Source: an uncultured Psychroserpens sp.
GTDB lineage: Bacteria; Bacteroidota; Bacteroidia; Flavobacteriales; Flavobacteriaceae
Length of the DNA stretch: 64,000 bases
Assembly: GCF_947492715.1 (NCBI RefSeq)
Contig: NZ_CANLNS010000003.1
Location: 333,363-397,362, forward strand
Reading direction: 5' to 3'
Position numbers and translations under genes: made by a program. Below are positions 1 through 8,139 of the stretch, one piece after another. Position 1 is the first letter of the stretch. Every line of letters starts with the position of its first letter. The notes under the pieces are model-generated. The model ran no database searches. It saw nothing but the letters and a program-made list of their open reading frames with translations, and was not told where the DNA came from.

Positions 1-1572
1 ATAATAATTGTTAATCCATGCACCATTTGGCAAATCTATGGTTGTTGCATATTCTGAAAATAAACGCTCGGTATTGGCGTTCGTGATTTCTAAATCAATC
101 CAGCTCGTCCATGTATTATCAACAGTATTATAGGTGCTTGATGATGAAACATTGGTGATGCTTACATCAGTATTTCTTATGTTTTCTGGCATAATACCAA
201 AAGATTCTTTGTTAAAAAAGACACGCTCTATGGTATTTATTTTGCCATCAGATAACGTTAAATTATCAAGAACAATCCAATTAAAAAATTTAGACAAATA
301 TGGTTTCTGACTCGAAGAAAAGAAATCATCATTTCGATCTTTATTATGACGAACCACATTTAATGTGTTTTGCAGCGATTGTTTGTCAATAGCATAACGC
401 TCAGAATAATTTGGACTATAGAGATAATCTAACGCCTCATGTAAAACCACTCTGTCTTTGGTGTATGATGCTGTAATGCATGCTGGAATGACTAAGAAAC
501 CTAAAAGGGCGAAAGTTATGAGAAGAGCTTTCGAGAAGTGTGCTTTTAGAAAGTTGTAATCTGAGGTTAATTCTTGGATGTGAATAACAAAAAGTACCAA
601 TGGCGTTAGCATTAAAAACCCTACACCAATGGCAATAATAGCAAATACCGAAAGTGGTAAATAGGGTAAGAATACAATAAAAAAGTACAGCGTATAGGCA
701 AATGTAATGCTACGCGCAATAAATAAAAAAAGCCTTTGAGTTGTATTTGAGCCGCTAGGTAAGCAAATTAAAATACCATTTACAAGTGCCAAAACATAAA
801 ACCAGTAATGACTGAAATCTCCAAAAATACCAGTATGTGTACCGCTAAAATGGTCAATTAGAAATCCACTGTTAACGGCAAGTCCCAATAAAGGGAAAAG
901 AATGGCTATGGGTATTTTCCATAAGAACTGATATTTTTTCCAAGCCTTTCCTTTTTTTGTGGCTAGAATATAGATGCCTCGAATTAAGAAGAATAAGAAT
1001 AAAATAACAGCTACAATAGATAAAACGACCATCACGTGTGATCCAAACCCCGAAGTTGTAAAATTCCATAGTGGTAAAATAATTTGGAAGAAAAGATAGC
1101 AAATTATGGGAATGGCTACTGCAGCCAAAATATTCTGCCAAGCTTTATAATCTTTATCTTTTGATGTTAATTTAATGACAATAATAAACAAGGAATGTGC
1201 AAACGTAGGCATTAAAAAAGTACCAACATACAATAGTATGTCTCCAGACAACATCCATCGTGGGATACTCCAAGGCAATATGTCTTGGGTATATAAACTA
1301 TAGATGTATATATAAGCGATATAAACAACCAAACTTATATAAGCATAATACATGGAGATATTTTGCTTCCTAACAATACATGTAATTGTATATCCTAAAT
1401 GTAAAAGGGTTAAGATAATTAAGGTTAGGCCAAACCCTTTCCACAACGATAGATTTTCTTCAGACAATAAGGTTTTAATAATGCTAAAATCGCTATATAC
1501 AATTAGTATTAGAAGCACTACTGGAAGTGTGTTTATAGCTAATAGCCATTTTGGGTTAAGCAAATTTCGCAT
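1..1572 (-). CDS. MSEP-CTERM-type membrane protein, presumed exosortase K target (3' end cut by window)
   Basis: This gene is not in the ORF track because it runs off the left edge. Reading the minus strand from ATG at 1572 gives 524 uninterrupted codons to base 1, beginning MRNLLNPKWLLAINTLPVV. The first roughly 400 residues hold about ten hydrophobic segments. The last part turns soluble and contains a VIT-like stretch (WIDLEITNANTERLFSEYA). As I recall it, the MSEP-CTERM family (about 900 residues) is nearly always encoded next to exosortase K and is its only known target; the C-terminal sorting signal would lie outside this window. The start overlaps the upstream xrtK stop by 17 nt, so the two are probably translationally coupled. 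The neighbour and the N-terminal sequence support the call; the sorting signal itself cannot be seen. Confidence 0.72.
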   Translation of the reverse strand, partial: MRNLLNPKWLLAINTLPVVLLILIVYSDFSIIKTLLSEENLSLWKGFGLTLIILTLLHLGYTITCIVRKQNISMYYAYISLVVYIAYIYIYSLYTQDILPWSIPRWMLSGDILLYVGTFLMPTFAHSLFIIVIKLTSKDKDYKAWQNILAAVAIPIICYLFFQIILPLWNFTTSGFGSHVMVVLSIVAVILFLFFLIRGIYILATKKGKAWKKYQFLWKIPIAILFPLLGLAVNSGFLIDHFSGTHTGIFGDFSHYWFYVLALVNGILICLPSGSNTTQRLFLFIARSITFAYTLYFFIVFLPYLPLSVFAIIAIGVGFLMLTPLVLFVIHIQELTSDYNFLKAHFSKALLITFALLGFLVIPACITASYTKDRVVLHEALDYLYSPNYSERYAIDKQSLQNTLNVVRHNKDRNDDFFSSSQKPYLSKFFNWIVLDNLTLSDGKINTIERVFFNKESFGIMPENIRNTDVSITNVSSSSTYNTVDNTWTSWIDLEITNANTERLFSEYATTIDLPNGAWINNYY

Positions 1573-2074
1573 GACGTATATTGGATTTAGAAATAAAATG
1601 ATTGGTTAGTAAATAGAACAGAATTAAAAACGTGAGGTATACAAAAACACCTTGGGCCTGATGCATCCATGTATAGTCAAAACTTGTGTTTTTTTCAATG
1701 AAAATTGATATAAGTATTCTAGATATATTTGCAAATAAGGTTAAGAGATAAGTAACTGCAAAAGCGATAGGAAAGACAATTATGTTTTCAAAAAGAGTGC
1801 GTGTATGTTTTAATAATGAAAACATGAAAAGCATAAAGCTAATAAGCCAGAAATTCACTCCAGAGCAGGATTTGTCTATAATGATGTTTAAATTTTCAAA
1901 ATAAAATCCAATAGCGCTTGTGTAAGTGGCATTCTGATTTGCAATGGTTTCGACGACACCATTAATAGGTTTTAGCATAAATAAAACCATATCATTATCT
2001 GCATGAGCATACATGAATTTTAGAATCACCACTAAAACAAAAGCAATAAGGTAATACATACTATTTTTTATCAT
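1556..2074 (-). CDS. xrtK: Exosortase K-like protein-sorting transpeptidase
   Basis: An integral membrane protein of 172 residues with about five hydrophobic segments. It carries the exosortase Cys-Arg-His set: Cys70 in DKSCSGVNFW, Arg119 in NISRILIS and His138 in MHQAQGVF. Exosortases cut short C-terminal signals (PEP-CTERM and relatives) at the membrane and transfer the protein to an acceptor. The small size and the adjacent MSEP-CTERM-like gene fit the XrtK subtype of Bacteroidota. The start overlaps the upstream DUF1361 gene by 14 nt within a compact operon. Family membership is well supported; the K subtype rests on context. Confidence 0.8.
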   Translation of the reverse strand: MIKNSMYYLIAFVLVVILKFMYAHADNDMVLFMLKPINGVVETIANQNATYTSAIGFYFENLNIIIDKSCSGVNFWLISFMLFMFSLLKHTRTLFENIIVFPIAFAVTYLLTLFANISRILISIFIEKNTSFDYTWMHQAQGVFVYLTFLILFYLLTNHFISKSNIRHAKFA

Positions 2075-2738
2075 CTGCGAGATCTATTTTTGGTATTGTA
2101 AATGCTTTGAGCATCCAATAAGAAATGGCTAAAAAGGAAGCAAAAGTTAATGTAAAAATCCAAGCTTCGGTATTAGGTTCCAATATAATTCTGAAAATAT
2201 CCGAGAATATTTGCAATGGTTCGTTTATAATTTCCCATGAATTATAGCGTAAAAAACGCCCTAAGTATATACCAAAGGCAGTGAGACCAAAAATACTAAG
2301 CATCAAAGGAAAGATATACCTTGATGGCACATACTGTTTTATACGCTTTTCCATATCTGACAGTGAAAGGAAAAATAAAATCAATCCGTTAAATGCGAAA
2401 GATAGAATCACAAGAATATCTAACCACATTAAATGCGATTTAGAGTTTATGAGGTGCAGTAAATCGGTAACAATATAAGGTGCGTTTGGTAAGAAGAGCA
2501 ACCAAATGCTAAACCATATTACGAATACCAATTTGTTTGTTTTAGGAGTACTTATAAGCCCAATTGTAATGGCATATGGAATGATGGCTAAGAATAAATT
2601 CCAGACTAAAAATAATAAATAAAAAGACTGATGCATTTTCATTCTAATCATGAGTAAAACGATACTCAAAGCCATTGAGATTGTGAGTAAAGACAAGATC
2701 TTAAATCGGGTAAAAATGAGTGTTTTTATAGATTCCAT
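2061..2738 (-). CDS. DUF1361 family integral membrane protein
   Basis: A 225-residue protein with about six membrane spans. The diagnostic stretch WLLFLPNAPYIVTDLLHL is typical of DUF1361. No enzymatic activity is established for the family. It overlaps xrtK by 14 nt and the upstream DUF2809 gene by 13 nt, so it belongs to the exosortase operon. Whether it helps exosortase sorting is unknown; co-transcription is the only evidence. Confidence 0.75.
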   Translation of the reverse strand: MESIKTLIFTRFKILSLLTISMALSIVLLMIRMKMHQSFYLLFLVWNLFLAIIPYAITIGLISTPKTNKLVFVIWFSIWLLFLPNAPYIVTDLLHLINSKSHLMWLDILVILSFAFNGLILFFLSLSDMEKRIKQYVPSRYIFPLMLSIFGLTAFGIYLGRFLRYNSWEIINEPLQIFSDIFRIILEPNTEAWIFTLTFASFLAISYWMLKAFTIPKIDLADDKK

Positions 2739-3109
2739 GAGTTTTTAATATTTATGTCGATTAATAAAATGACTAGAATGCCCAAGGTATAGGCAATAAG
2801 ATCGGTAACTTCAAAAGTGCTACCAAGTATGATAACTGCTAATTCACTATGCCTCAAGTTTAAATAATCTAACAGATTAAAAAGTTGTAAAAACTCTATG
2901 GTATAAGCAATAAAGAATACGACAATAGCGATATAGATGGGTTTGGTTTGAATGAAACTGCGGAAAAAACAATAGATCAAAATGACCACCAAGAAATCTC
3001 CAAAGGTGTGTCTTATAAAACCTTCAGATAAAAATATTGCTATACATACTTCTACAAGAAATAGCAACAGACTGGATGCAAAAAAGGATTTGTTGAATTT
3101 GATGGTCAT
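2726..3109 (-). CDS. DUF2809 family membrane protein
   Basis: A 127-residue protein with four predicted spans. The central motif GDFLVVILIYCFFRSF, followed by YTIEFLQLFNLLDYLNLR and a late TLGILVILLID helix, matches the DUF2809 pattern, a VanZ-like small membrane fold of unknown role. Its start overlaps the sanA-like stop by 4 nt (ATGA type), showing translational coupling. Function unknown. Confidence 0.7.
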   Translation of the reverse strand: MTIKFNKSFFASSLLLFLVEVCIAIFLSEGFIRHTFGDFLVVILIYCFFRSFIQTKPIYIAIVVFFIAYTIEFLQLFNLLDYLNLRHSELAVIILGSTFEVTDLIAYTLGILVILLIDINIKNSWNL

Positions 3110-3735
3110 TTGATTTCTATTTGTTGTCCTAAAAATTTCGGTTCTACATTAAACAATACATCCATTGATGCTTTTGCTCGTGCGAGATATTCTCTGAGCT
3201 GTACTTTAAGTCCGTAACGCCCTTGAACATTTTTAGCATTAAATGCAACGGCATTAATCTCATTATGTTTGGCGAGATAAATGGCACGCTCGTTATGAAA
3301 TTGCTGAGATATAATTGTTATAGAATCCTGACCAAAAATTGCTTTGGCACGTATGACAGAGTCTAATGTTCTGAACCCAGCATAATCTAAAAATATTTTG
3401 TTTTCGGGAATACCTCTGGCAATCAAATCGGTTTTAAATGTTGTAGGTTCGTCATAACTTTTACTTCCGTTATCACCACTTATCAGTATATATTCAATTT
3501 TACCAGACTTATATAGCGCTACGGCAGCATTAATTCTATAACTGTAATACAAGTTGATATTTCCGTTAGATAAAAACTTAGCTGTCCCAAGAAGTAAACC
3601 AACTTTATTTTTTGGTATAGAGCTTGTCGACTTATATATATAATCTTTAGCTTGATAACTTACCATATAGTTGGTGATAATGAGACCAAATAAGAGAAAT
3701 ACAGCGAGGAGCGCTAAAAGTTTAAGTTTCTTCAT
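3106..3735 (-). CDS. SanA/YdcF-type DUF218 envelope protein
   Basis: A 209-residue protein with one N-terminal membrane helix (about residues 5-25) followed by a DUF218 domain. Seen motifs are VGLLLGTAK at the first strand, ILISGDNGSKSYDEP and SQQFHNERAIYLA. SanA of enteric bacteria is a DUF218 protein linked to envelope permeability and vancomycin exclusion at high temperature. This protein has the SanA arrangement (anchor plus a single DUF218 domain). Located in the exosortase operon with 4-nt spacing to its upstream neighbour. An envelope role is inferred from the family. Confidence 0.75.
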   Translation of the reverse strand: MKKLKLLALLAVFLLFGLIITNYMVSYQAKDYIYKSTSSIPKNKVGLLLGTAKFLSNGNINLYYSYRINAAVALYKSGKIEYILISGDNGSKSYDEPTTFKTDLIARGIPENKIFLDYAGFRTLDSVIRAKAIFGQDSITIISQQFHNERAIYLAKHNEINAVAFNAKNVQGRYGLKVQLREYLARAKASMDVLFNVEPKFLGQQIEIK

Positions 3736-3739
3736 AATA

Positions 3740-4030
3740 TTAAAATAAGTTATAGTAAATCACCACATAGAAATAACCATCTGCGATGGGTATATTAGTG
3801 ATTAAAATGCCTATAGATTTTAAAGTTTTTAGTTTATTGTCTTTAATAATTAAGTATCCAATCAAAACCAAGAGGATCAGACTATTGATCACTATAGCAA
3901 ATAACAGATAGTATAGGTCAATTATTGCAATCCCAGATTCGGTTTTAAAACAAAGTTGTAGTATTAAAAGTAAGGTTCCAATACTAAAAAATGTTAATGC
4001 TGCTTTTGTCACAAATTGTAGTCTATCCAT
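3740..4030 (-). CDS. Small hypothetical membrane protein
   Basis: A 96-residue protein with three hydrophobic segments (about residues 9-28, 36-62 and 73-92) and no recognised motif. It sits between the sanA-like and Coq4-like genes with gaps of 4 nt and 1 nt, so it is almost certainly co-translated with them. Not recognised as a named family. Confidence 0.6.
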   Translation of the reverse strand: MDRLQFVTKAALTFFSIGTLLLILQLCFKTESGIAIIDLYYLLFAIVINSLILLVLIGYLIIKDNKLKTLKSIGILITNIPIADGYFYVVIYYNLF

Positions 4031-4031
4031 T

Positions 4032-4523
4032 TTAATTGAGTATAAGAGTTTTACGCTGTGATCTCGAAAAAATAGCCTGTCTTAAGTCGTTAATATCTAC
4101 ATGAAGCAGGTGTTTGTAATCAAAGTGATGAAACGTGTTAGCCTGTTTTCCAATATGATAAGAGCGGTAGTAATAGTTGTAATAATCGGGTAGTATAACA
4201 ATGCCTAAAATCATGGCACCATAGAGGTAGGGACTACGTTTTCCGTTACCAAAACATAAGCATTGTAAAGCAATTTCATCTTCTACTGTTACGCCATAGC
4301 CTGTTAAGGTGTGATAGGCATCATGGCGTTCTACTTTGGCAATGAGTTCAAAATCGTTAGTGTCTAAAAACTCACCTAGATGTCTACCAAATGAAGATTT
4401 AGGATAATTGAGGAGTTCTGCCCTATAAATACCCCAGGCTTCATGATTTTTAAATAGTTTGGTGTAAAGGTTTTGAGAGTGCTCAAATAACCATTCTATA
4501 AATTGTTTTCGTATGTTTTTCAT
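4032..4523 (-). CDS. Coq4-like metal-binding protein
   Basis: A 163-residue protein carrying the Coq4 zinc-binding signature HDxxH-x11-E exactly: His67, Asp68, His71 and Glu83 (RHDAYHTLTGYGVTVEDEIA). Coq4 acts in ubiquinone biosynthesis in eukaryotes and some proteobacteria. Flavobacteria make menaquinone rather than ubiquinone, so the substrate here is probably different. It overlaps its upstream neighbour by 4 nt and is part of the exosortase operon. The fold assignment is good; the function is unknown. Confidence 0.7.
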   Translation of the reverse strand: MKNIRKQFIEWLFEHSQNLYTKLFKNHEAWGIYRAELLNYPKSSFGRHLGEFLDTNDFELIAKVERHDAYHTLTGYGVTVEDEIALQCLCFGNGKRSPYLYGAMILGIVILPDYYNYYYRSYHIGKQANTFHHFDYKHLLHVDINDLRQAIFSRSQRKTLILN

Positions 4524-4894
4524 ACCTGTTTGTTTTTAGCAAACCAAATCCATGATTGGCTTGTGGTTATAAAAGCGGACGAAAAAAATGCGATGCTGAA
4601 AATGCTAAAATTGGTAGATATGATTCCAAATGCCGCAATCCCAAAAGTAAAAATAGCATAGTAGGGGAAATACCTTTTATAAACTTGTGTTTTGCTTAAA
4701 CCGTTTTTTTCTGTTATCCAAAACACAGAGCAAATTGTACTTAAAATAACTAGCGACGCTATAAAAAATATGGGTATAAAAGACACCAATACAAGAAGAA
4801 CCATATTGCTTTCTTCAAAGCCTAATCCAGTGATTATCCAAAAGACAAGCGCTGCCAAAACACAAGATTTTGCAAGGTTATTTCGAATATTCAT
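4520..4894 (-). CDS. Small hypothetical membrane protein
   Basis: A 124-residue protein with four hydrophobic segments (about residues 10-25, 28-57, 74-94 and 96-112). No recognisable motif. It overlaps the Coq4-like gene by 4 nt and starts 1 nt after the DUF4173 stop, so it is translated as part of that operon. A partner role for the Coq4-like protein is possible but only from coupling. Confidence 0.6.
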   Translation of the reverse strand: MNIRNNLAKSCVLAALVFWIITGLGFEESNMVLLVLVSFIPIFFIASLVILSTICSVFWITEKNGLSKTQVYKRYFPYYAIFTFGIAAFGIISTNFSIFSIAFFSSAFITTSQSWIWFAKNKQV

Positions 4895-4895
4895 A

Positions 4896-6293
4896 TTATT
4901 TAGTTCTAGTATTATGGTCTAATGCAATGTTGTCATAACTCCACTCTTGCCAATCCCGCTGTCTCACCGTACTTAGATAATTCCGGTATTTATTTTCGAT
5001 TCTAAGTCTATTGGCATTTGAAATGATGATATCATCTTTTTTGTTGTGGAGTAGAACAGCATTCCTATTTGTGAGTTTTATGAGATAATCAATGTCATAT
5101 GCTTTTGCCTTTGTAAGATTATAATTGGTGATGGTATAATCCCAATTTATGGCACTTAAAATAACCAACAGAGCAAAGGCTATTTGTGCATTTTTTCGAA
5201 ACAAGAAAATGAGGTTTTTTATATTCAAGACTTTAATAAATGTCGTAACCAGGCCAATAAGGGTAAGGAAAATATAAACATGTACACCAATACGTTTATA
5301 GGTAAGTCCAAATGAACTAATATAATTTTGATTTTTGATAGCAATAAGTGCAATAAGGACAATGTTTAAGATAATCCAGAGGTAAGTAACGGCTTTAAGG
5401 TTTTTATTATTGACGTAAAAATTGAGATCGCCTCTAAAGAAATATAGAATGATAATTATGGCAATAATAATAGAAGCGATAAGCGTATTAATGCCATTGT
5501 GTACTTGATAAGAAAGGGTAGATGCTTTAGTGATATCATGCGTTTTTAAGTACAGAATATCGGTAATGATATATATTACAATTAAAAGATTTAGCAATCC
5601 AAGCAATAAGGTTCCAAGTTGTTTTTCCTTTTTTAATTTTTCTTCGGAAATGTGCTCTGATTTGTTTAAATGGTTAGTTGTTTTTAAATCGGCCAAGGTT
5701 GCCTGTTCTACCTGAATAGGTTTAGAAATGTTGCTGAATAAATAATAGCCTAAAACAGAAAATAGTACCCATTGTATATTGATAAAGTTGAAATTAATTT
5801 GAGAGACTAAATTATTGAACATTGGATTTCCATTTTTATAGAGCATTACAAAAACGATAATAAACACCAACGGAATACCAACAAGTTTAGTGAGGTGAAT
5901 CCAATCTATTTCTTTTTTAGGTTTAACTTGTTCTTTCGTCTGGCTAGCTTCAAAATTTCTGTGAAAAAATCCAGCAATAGAAGTGTAAAGACCATTTAGC
6001 CAATAGATATACACCGAAGTATCACGTTGTGAAACTACACCTATTAAGGTGAAAAATGCGGCGCAATTGGCAATAATTGAAAGGTAAGAGTGTTGCATGA
6101 ATACAATTACAGCCGTTACCAAATAAATAAACGTATGCAGTATCGTTTGTTTGTTTTTAAAGGCGCTTAGATTGTAAAATGCCAATACACCAATCGTTAT
6201 TATAGAAAAAATGGAAAGATTTAGTCCTATATGCTTTTCATAAAAAAGTGTACTGAATGCTAAGGAGGCAATAATGGTTATTATATGTTTCAT
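4896..6293 (-). CDS. DUF4173-type polytopic membrane protein
   Basis: A 465-residue protein with about twelve membrane spans and a short soluble C-terminus ending in the family-like RDWQEWSYDNIALD segment. DUF4173/DUF4153 proteins are Bacteroidota membrane proteins of unknown function often encoded with small winged-helix regulators. It is the first gene of a nine-gene operon that ends in the exosortase K target. A perfect 17-bp palindrome starts 17 nt upstream of the ATG, so transcription of the whole operon is probably controlled there. Confidence 0.7.
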   Translation of the reverse strand: MKHIITIIASLAFSTLFYEKHIGLNLSIFSIITIGVLAFYNLSAFKNKQTILHTFIYLVTAVIVFMQHSYLSIIANCAAFFTLIGVVSQRDTSVYIYWLNGLYTSIAGFFHRNFEASQTKEQVKPKKEIDWIHLTKLVGIPLVFIIVFVMLYKNGNPMFNNLVSQINFNFINIQWVLFSVLGYYLFSNISKPIQVEQATLADLKTTNHLNKSEHISEEKLKKEKQLGTLLLGLLNLLIVIYIITDILYLKTHDITKASTLSYQVHNGINTLIASIIIAIIIILYFFRGDLNFYVNNKNLKAVTYLWIILNIVLIALIAIKNQNYISSFGLTYKRIGVHVYIFLTLIGLVTTFIKVLNIKNLIFLFRKNAQIAFALLVILSAINWDYTITNYNLTKAKAYDIDYLIKLTNRNAVLLHNKKDDIIISNANRLRIENKYRNYLSTVRQRDWQEWSYDNIALDHNTRTK

Positions 6294-6305
6294 AATGCTT
6301 GTTTT

Positions 6306-6327
6306 AAAGTACTTTGAATTTCAAAGT
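6306..6327 (-). promoter_or_regulatory. Candidate operator, DUF4173-exosortase operon
   Basis: ACTTTGAATTTCAAAGT at 6311-6327 is a perfect 8-1-8 inverted repeat; AAAGT at 6306-6310 adds a third half-site in inverted contact. The same element occurs before two neighbouring genes. On the minus strand the half AAACTTTG could serve as a one-mismatch -7 box (TAnnTTTG), so a bound protein would block the promoter. Confidence 0.65.
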
Positions 6328-6352
6328 TTAAGATTAAAAAAAATGACGTTAT

Positions 6353-7117
6353 CTAGGCGTTTATATGGTTTAATGATTTGATTTCTTTTTTATAATTTGA
6401 TGGCAATAGCATGTTTTTAAGTAGGGCGTCTAGCCTTATGGATCTACATAATTTATATAGATAAATAAGAGGTCTTAATAGTGATGCTTTTCTCTTATTT
6501 AAATAAGCATTAACCATTTTTGGGCAAATGAGTCGCTGAGACTCTAGTAACAGTTTATATCTCATAAACCCCAAATGTTTCCTATACTGTTTATAGAGAT
6601 CTTTCGTATAGCTGCTATTATGCAAATTCTCCGTAATATGTAATGAGCGCATGTGTTTAAAATGCACATAATCTTTGGGTAATTCTTGTATGTTCATGCG
6701 CTTTCCTACCTTATAAAAGACCTTATAAACCTCTTCCTTTTCTAGAATATCAAGTGGTCGTTCTAAAATTTCGAAAGATCGAATCGAATAGTCTATGAGC
6801 ATGAACAATACATCTTTATAAGCCCAATTTGGAATGGCTTGCCCGCGTTGTTGTTCTATAGCATGATGTATGCTTGTTATGGTATCAATAGCTTTGTGCG
6901 CCTTTTCTTTTTCAGAAAAAACAATTTTTCGGGCGTAAGAAACCGTAGAAAATAGACGTCCTAAGGGATCCTTGGGAAGTTGTCCGGTAAAATAGAGCCA
7001 ATCTACGGCTTTATTGAGGGCAAACTCGGCAGAAGCACCTGCAAAAACCAAGAGTATGGTGTCGCTTTTGCCCCAAATTTCTCTAACTATTGAGTTTTTA
7101 TCTACAAAGTATGCCAT
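6353..7117 (-). CDS. DUF2236 / MpaB-like oxygenase family protein
   Basis: A 254-residue protein matching the DUF2236 pattern: SIVREIWGKSDTILLVFAGA near the N-terminus, the GRLFSTVSYARKIVFSEKEK segment with the following SIHHAI helix, and FMLIDYSIRSFEIL. The family includes MpaB and the rubber oxygenase Lcp, which bind haem b, but many bacterial members have no known substrate. It is a single-gene unit between the DUF4173 operon and the winged-helix regulator, with its own copy of the palindrome 17 nt before the start. Oxygenase activity is inferred, not shown by residues I can verify. Confidence 0.65.
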   Translation of the reverse strand: MAYFVDKNSIVREIWGKSDTILLVFAGASAEFALNKAVDWLYFTGQLPKDPLGRLFSTVSYARKIVFSEKEKAHKAIDTITSIHHAIEQQRGQAIPNWAYKDVLFMLIDYSIRSFEILERPLDILEKEEVYKVFYKVGKRMNIQELPKDYVHFKHMRSLHITENLHNSSYTKDLYKQYRKHLGFMRYKLLLESQRLICPKMVNAYLNKRKASLLRPLIYLYKLCRSIRLDALLKNMLLPSNYKKEIKSLNHINA

Positions 7118-7134
7118 TTTGTTTGTGTTTTTTT

Positions 7135-7151
7135 ACTTTGAAATTCAAAGT
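7135..7151 (-). promoter_or_regulatory. Candidate operator, DUF2236 gene
   Basis: ACTTTGAAATTCAAAGT is a perfect 8-1-8 palindrome lying 17 nt upstream of the DUF2236 start codon (7117). Same element as at 6311-6327 and 8145-8161. Confidence 0.65.
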
Positions 7152-7167
7152 AGATTTATAAATTTTT

Positions 7168-7461
7168 TTATTGTTTATTAATTAATTTTTCGAGCGCTTC
7201 TATGTGTTTTTTAAATTCGGCTTTACCTAATTTAGTGGCAGAGTAGCGCGTATTTGGTTTTCTACCAATAAATTGTTTTTCCACTTTTATATAATCTGCT
7301 TTTTCTAAAGCTTTTGTATGACTTGCAAGGTTTCCATCTGTTGCGCCTAGTAGGTTTTTTAGCATATTGAAATCTGCATATTCATTAACCATTAAAATAG
7401 ACATAATGCCTAATCTAATGCGATGGTCAAATGCTTTGTTTATGTTGTTAATTATACTCAC
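7168..7461 (-). CDS. Winged-helix transcriptional regulator (HTH_34 type)
   Basis: A small DNA-binding protein of 97 residues when started at GTG 7461 (MSIINNINKAFDHRIRLGIM). The ORF track extends to a TTG at 7503, but members of this family normally begin a few residues before the NKAFxxRIRLGIMSxL helix, and a candidate -7 box (TAACTTTG, 7493-7486) lies between the two starts. The recognition segment is NLLGATDGNLASHTKALEKA, followed by the wing GRKPNTRYSATKLGK. Such regulators are MarR/ArsR-like dimers usually encoded with membrane proteins. Three palindromes and one half-site nearby make it the likely local regulator. Confidence 0.78.
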   Translation of the reverse strand: MSIINNINKAFDHRIRLGIMSILMVNEYADFNMLKNLLGATDGNLASHTKALEKADYIKVEKQFIGRKPNTRYSATKLGKAEFKKHIEALEKLINKQ

Positions 7462-7483
7462 GCTTCTGGTTTCAGATTCATAA

Positions 7484-7493
7484 TTCAAAGTTA
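7484..7493 (-). promoter_or_regulatory. Operator half-site overlapping candidate -7 box of the regulator gene
   Basis: On the minus strand the sequence reads ATAACTTTGAAT. TAACTTTG matches the Bacteroidota -7 consensus TAnnTTTG, and its ACTTTGAA portion equals one half of the neighbouring palindromes. This fits weak autoregulation. No -33 TTG at good spacing was found. Confidence 0.4.
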
Positions 7494-7506
7494 TGCAAAG
7501 CAAAAC

Positions 7507-8136
7507 TTATTTCATTCTATCGTACTTAAAATGCATAATAGTTCCATAGAAAATATGACAAACTCCAAATCCTAAGGCCCAAAAAAACAAGCCATAGCCT
7601 AAAAAGTAAGTAGAGATTAATCCAATAATAATCATTGTGATTCCTAAATATCTAATATATCCTAAAGTATACTTGCTGGCATTAACGCAAGCTAAGCCGT
7701 AAAAAATCATCGTTAGAGGAGCAACAAGGGCGTATACATTTTTTTCTAATAGCAACATGATAAAGATGCCTCCAGTAATCAACGGGATTAAAAAATTAAT
7801 AATCAGCCGTTTTGATGTTGAATCCCACATACTTTCGTTTTGCTTCTTGGCTTTTGCATAGCTTAGAACAATACCTGTAAGTATAGACATGACAACCACA
7901 GTGATAGCGACCAGAAAAATGTACATCGTGCTTTCCTCAGTTATGAGTAAGGTTCTGTATCCGTCAACAGTTACCATGTTGTCTGCGTAAATGATGCCAT
8001 AGCCTATGTAAGCCCCTATCAATGCATAGATACCTGCGAGTATTCCAGAGAGACCACTAATGGATAAAAAACGAGATGATTTGCTCATCATAGTTTTAAT
8101 ATCACTTATATCTTTAAGATAATCTTTTGATTCCAT
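7507..8136 (-). CDS. Six-helix membrane protein upstream of winged-helix regulator
   Basis: A 209-residue protein with a short soluble N-terminus (about 25 residues) and roughly six membrane spans. No catalytic motif seen. It is the first gene of a pair with the winged-helix regulator (46 nt apart using the GTG start). Its start codon lies only 8 nt from a copy of the palindrome, so it is likely a regulated target. Not assignable to a named function. Confidence 0.6.
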   Translation of the reverse strand: MESKDYLKDISDIKTMMSKSSRFLSISGLSGILAGIYALIGAYIGYGIIYADNMVTVDGYRTLLITEESTMYIFLVAITVVVMSILTGIVLSYAKAKKQNESMWDSTSKRLIINFLIPLITGGIFIMLLLEKNVYALVAPLTMIFYGLACVNASKYTLGYIRYLGITMIIIGLISTYFLGYGLFFWALGFGVCHIFYGTIMHFKYDRMK

Positions 8137-8139
8137 AAT

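Noticed and set aside
872-1141. ORF of 89 residues on the minus strand
   Set aside because: It is a different frame within the 524-codon MSEP-type gene, which reads open from 1572 to 1.
1352-1609. ORF of 85 residues on the plus strand
   Set aside because: Antisense to the MSEP-type and xrtK genes, with no coding character.
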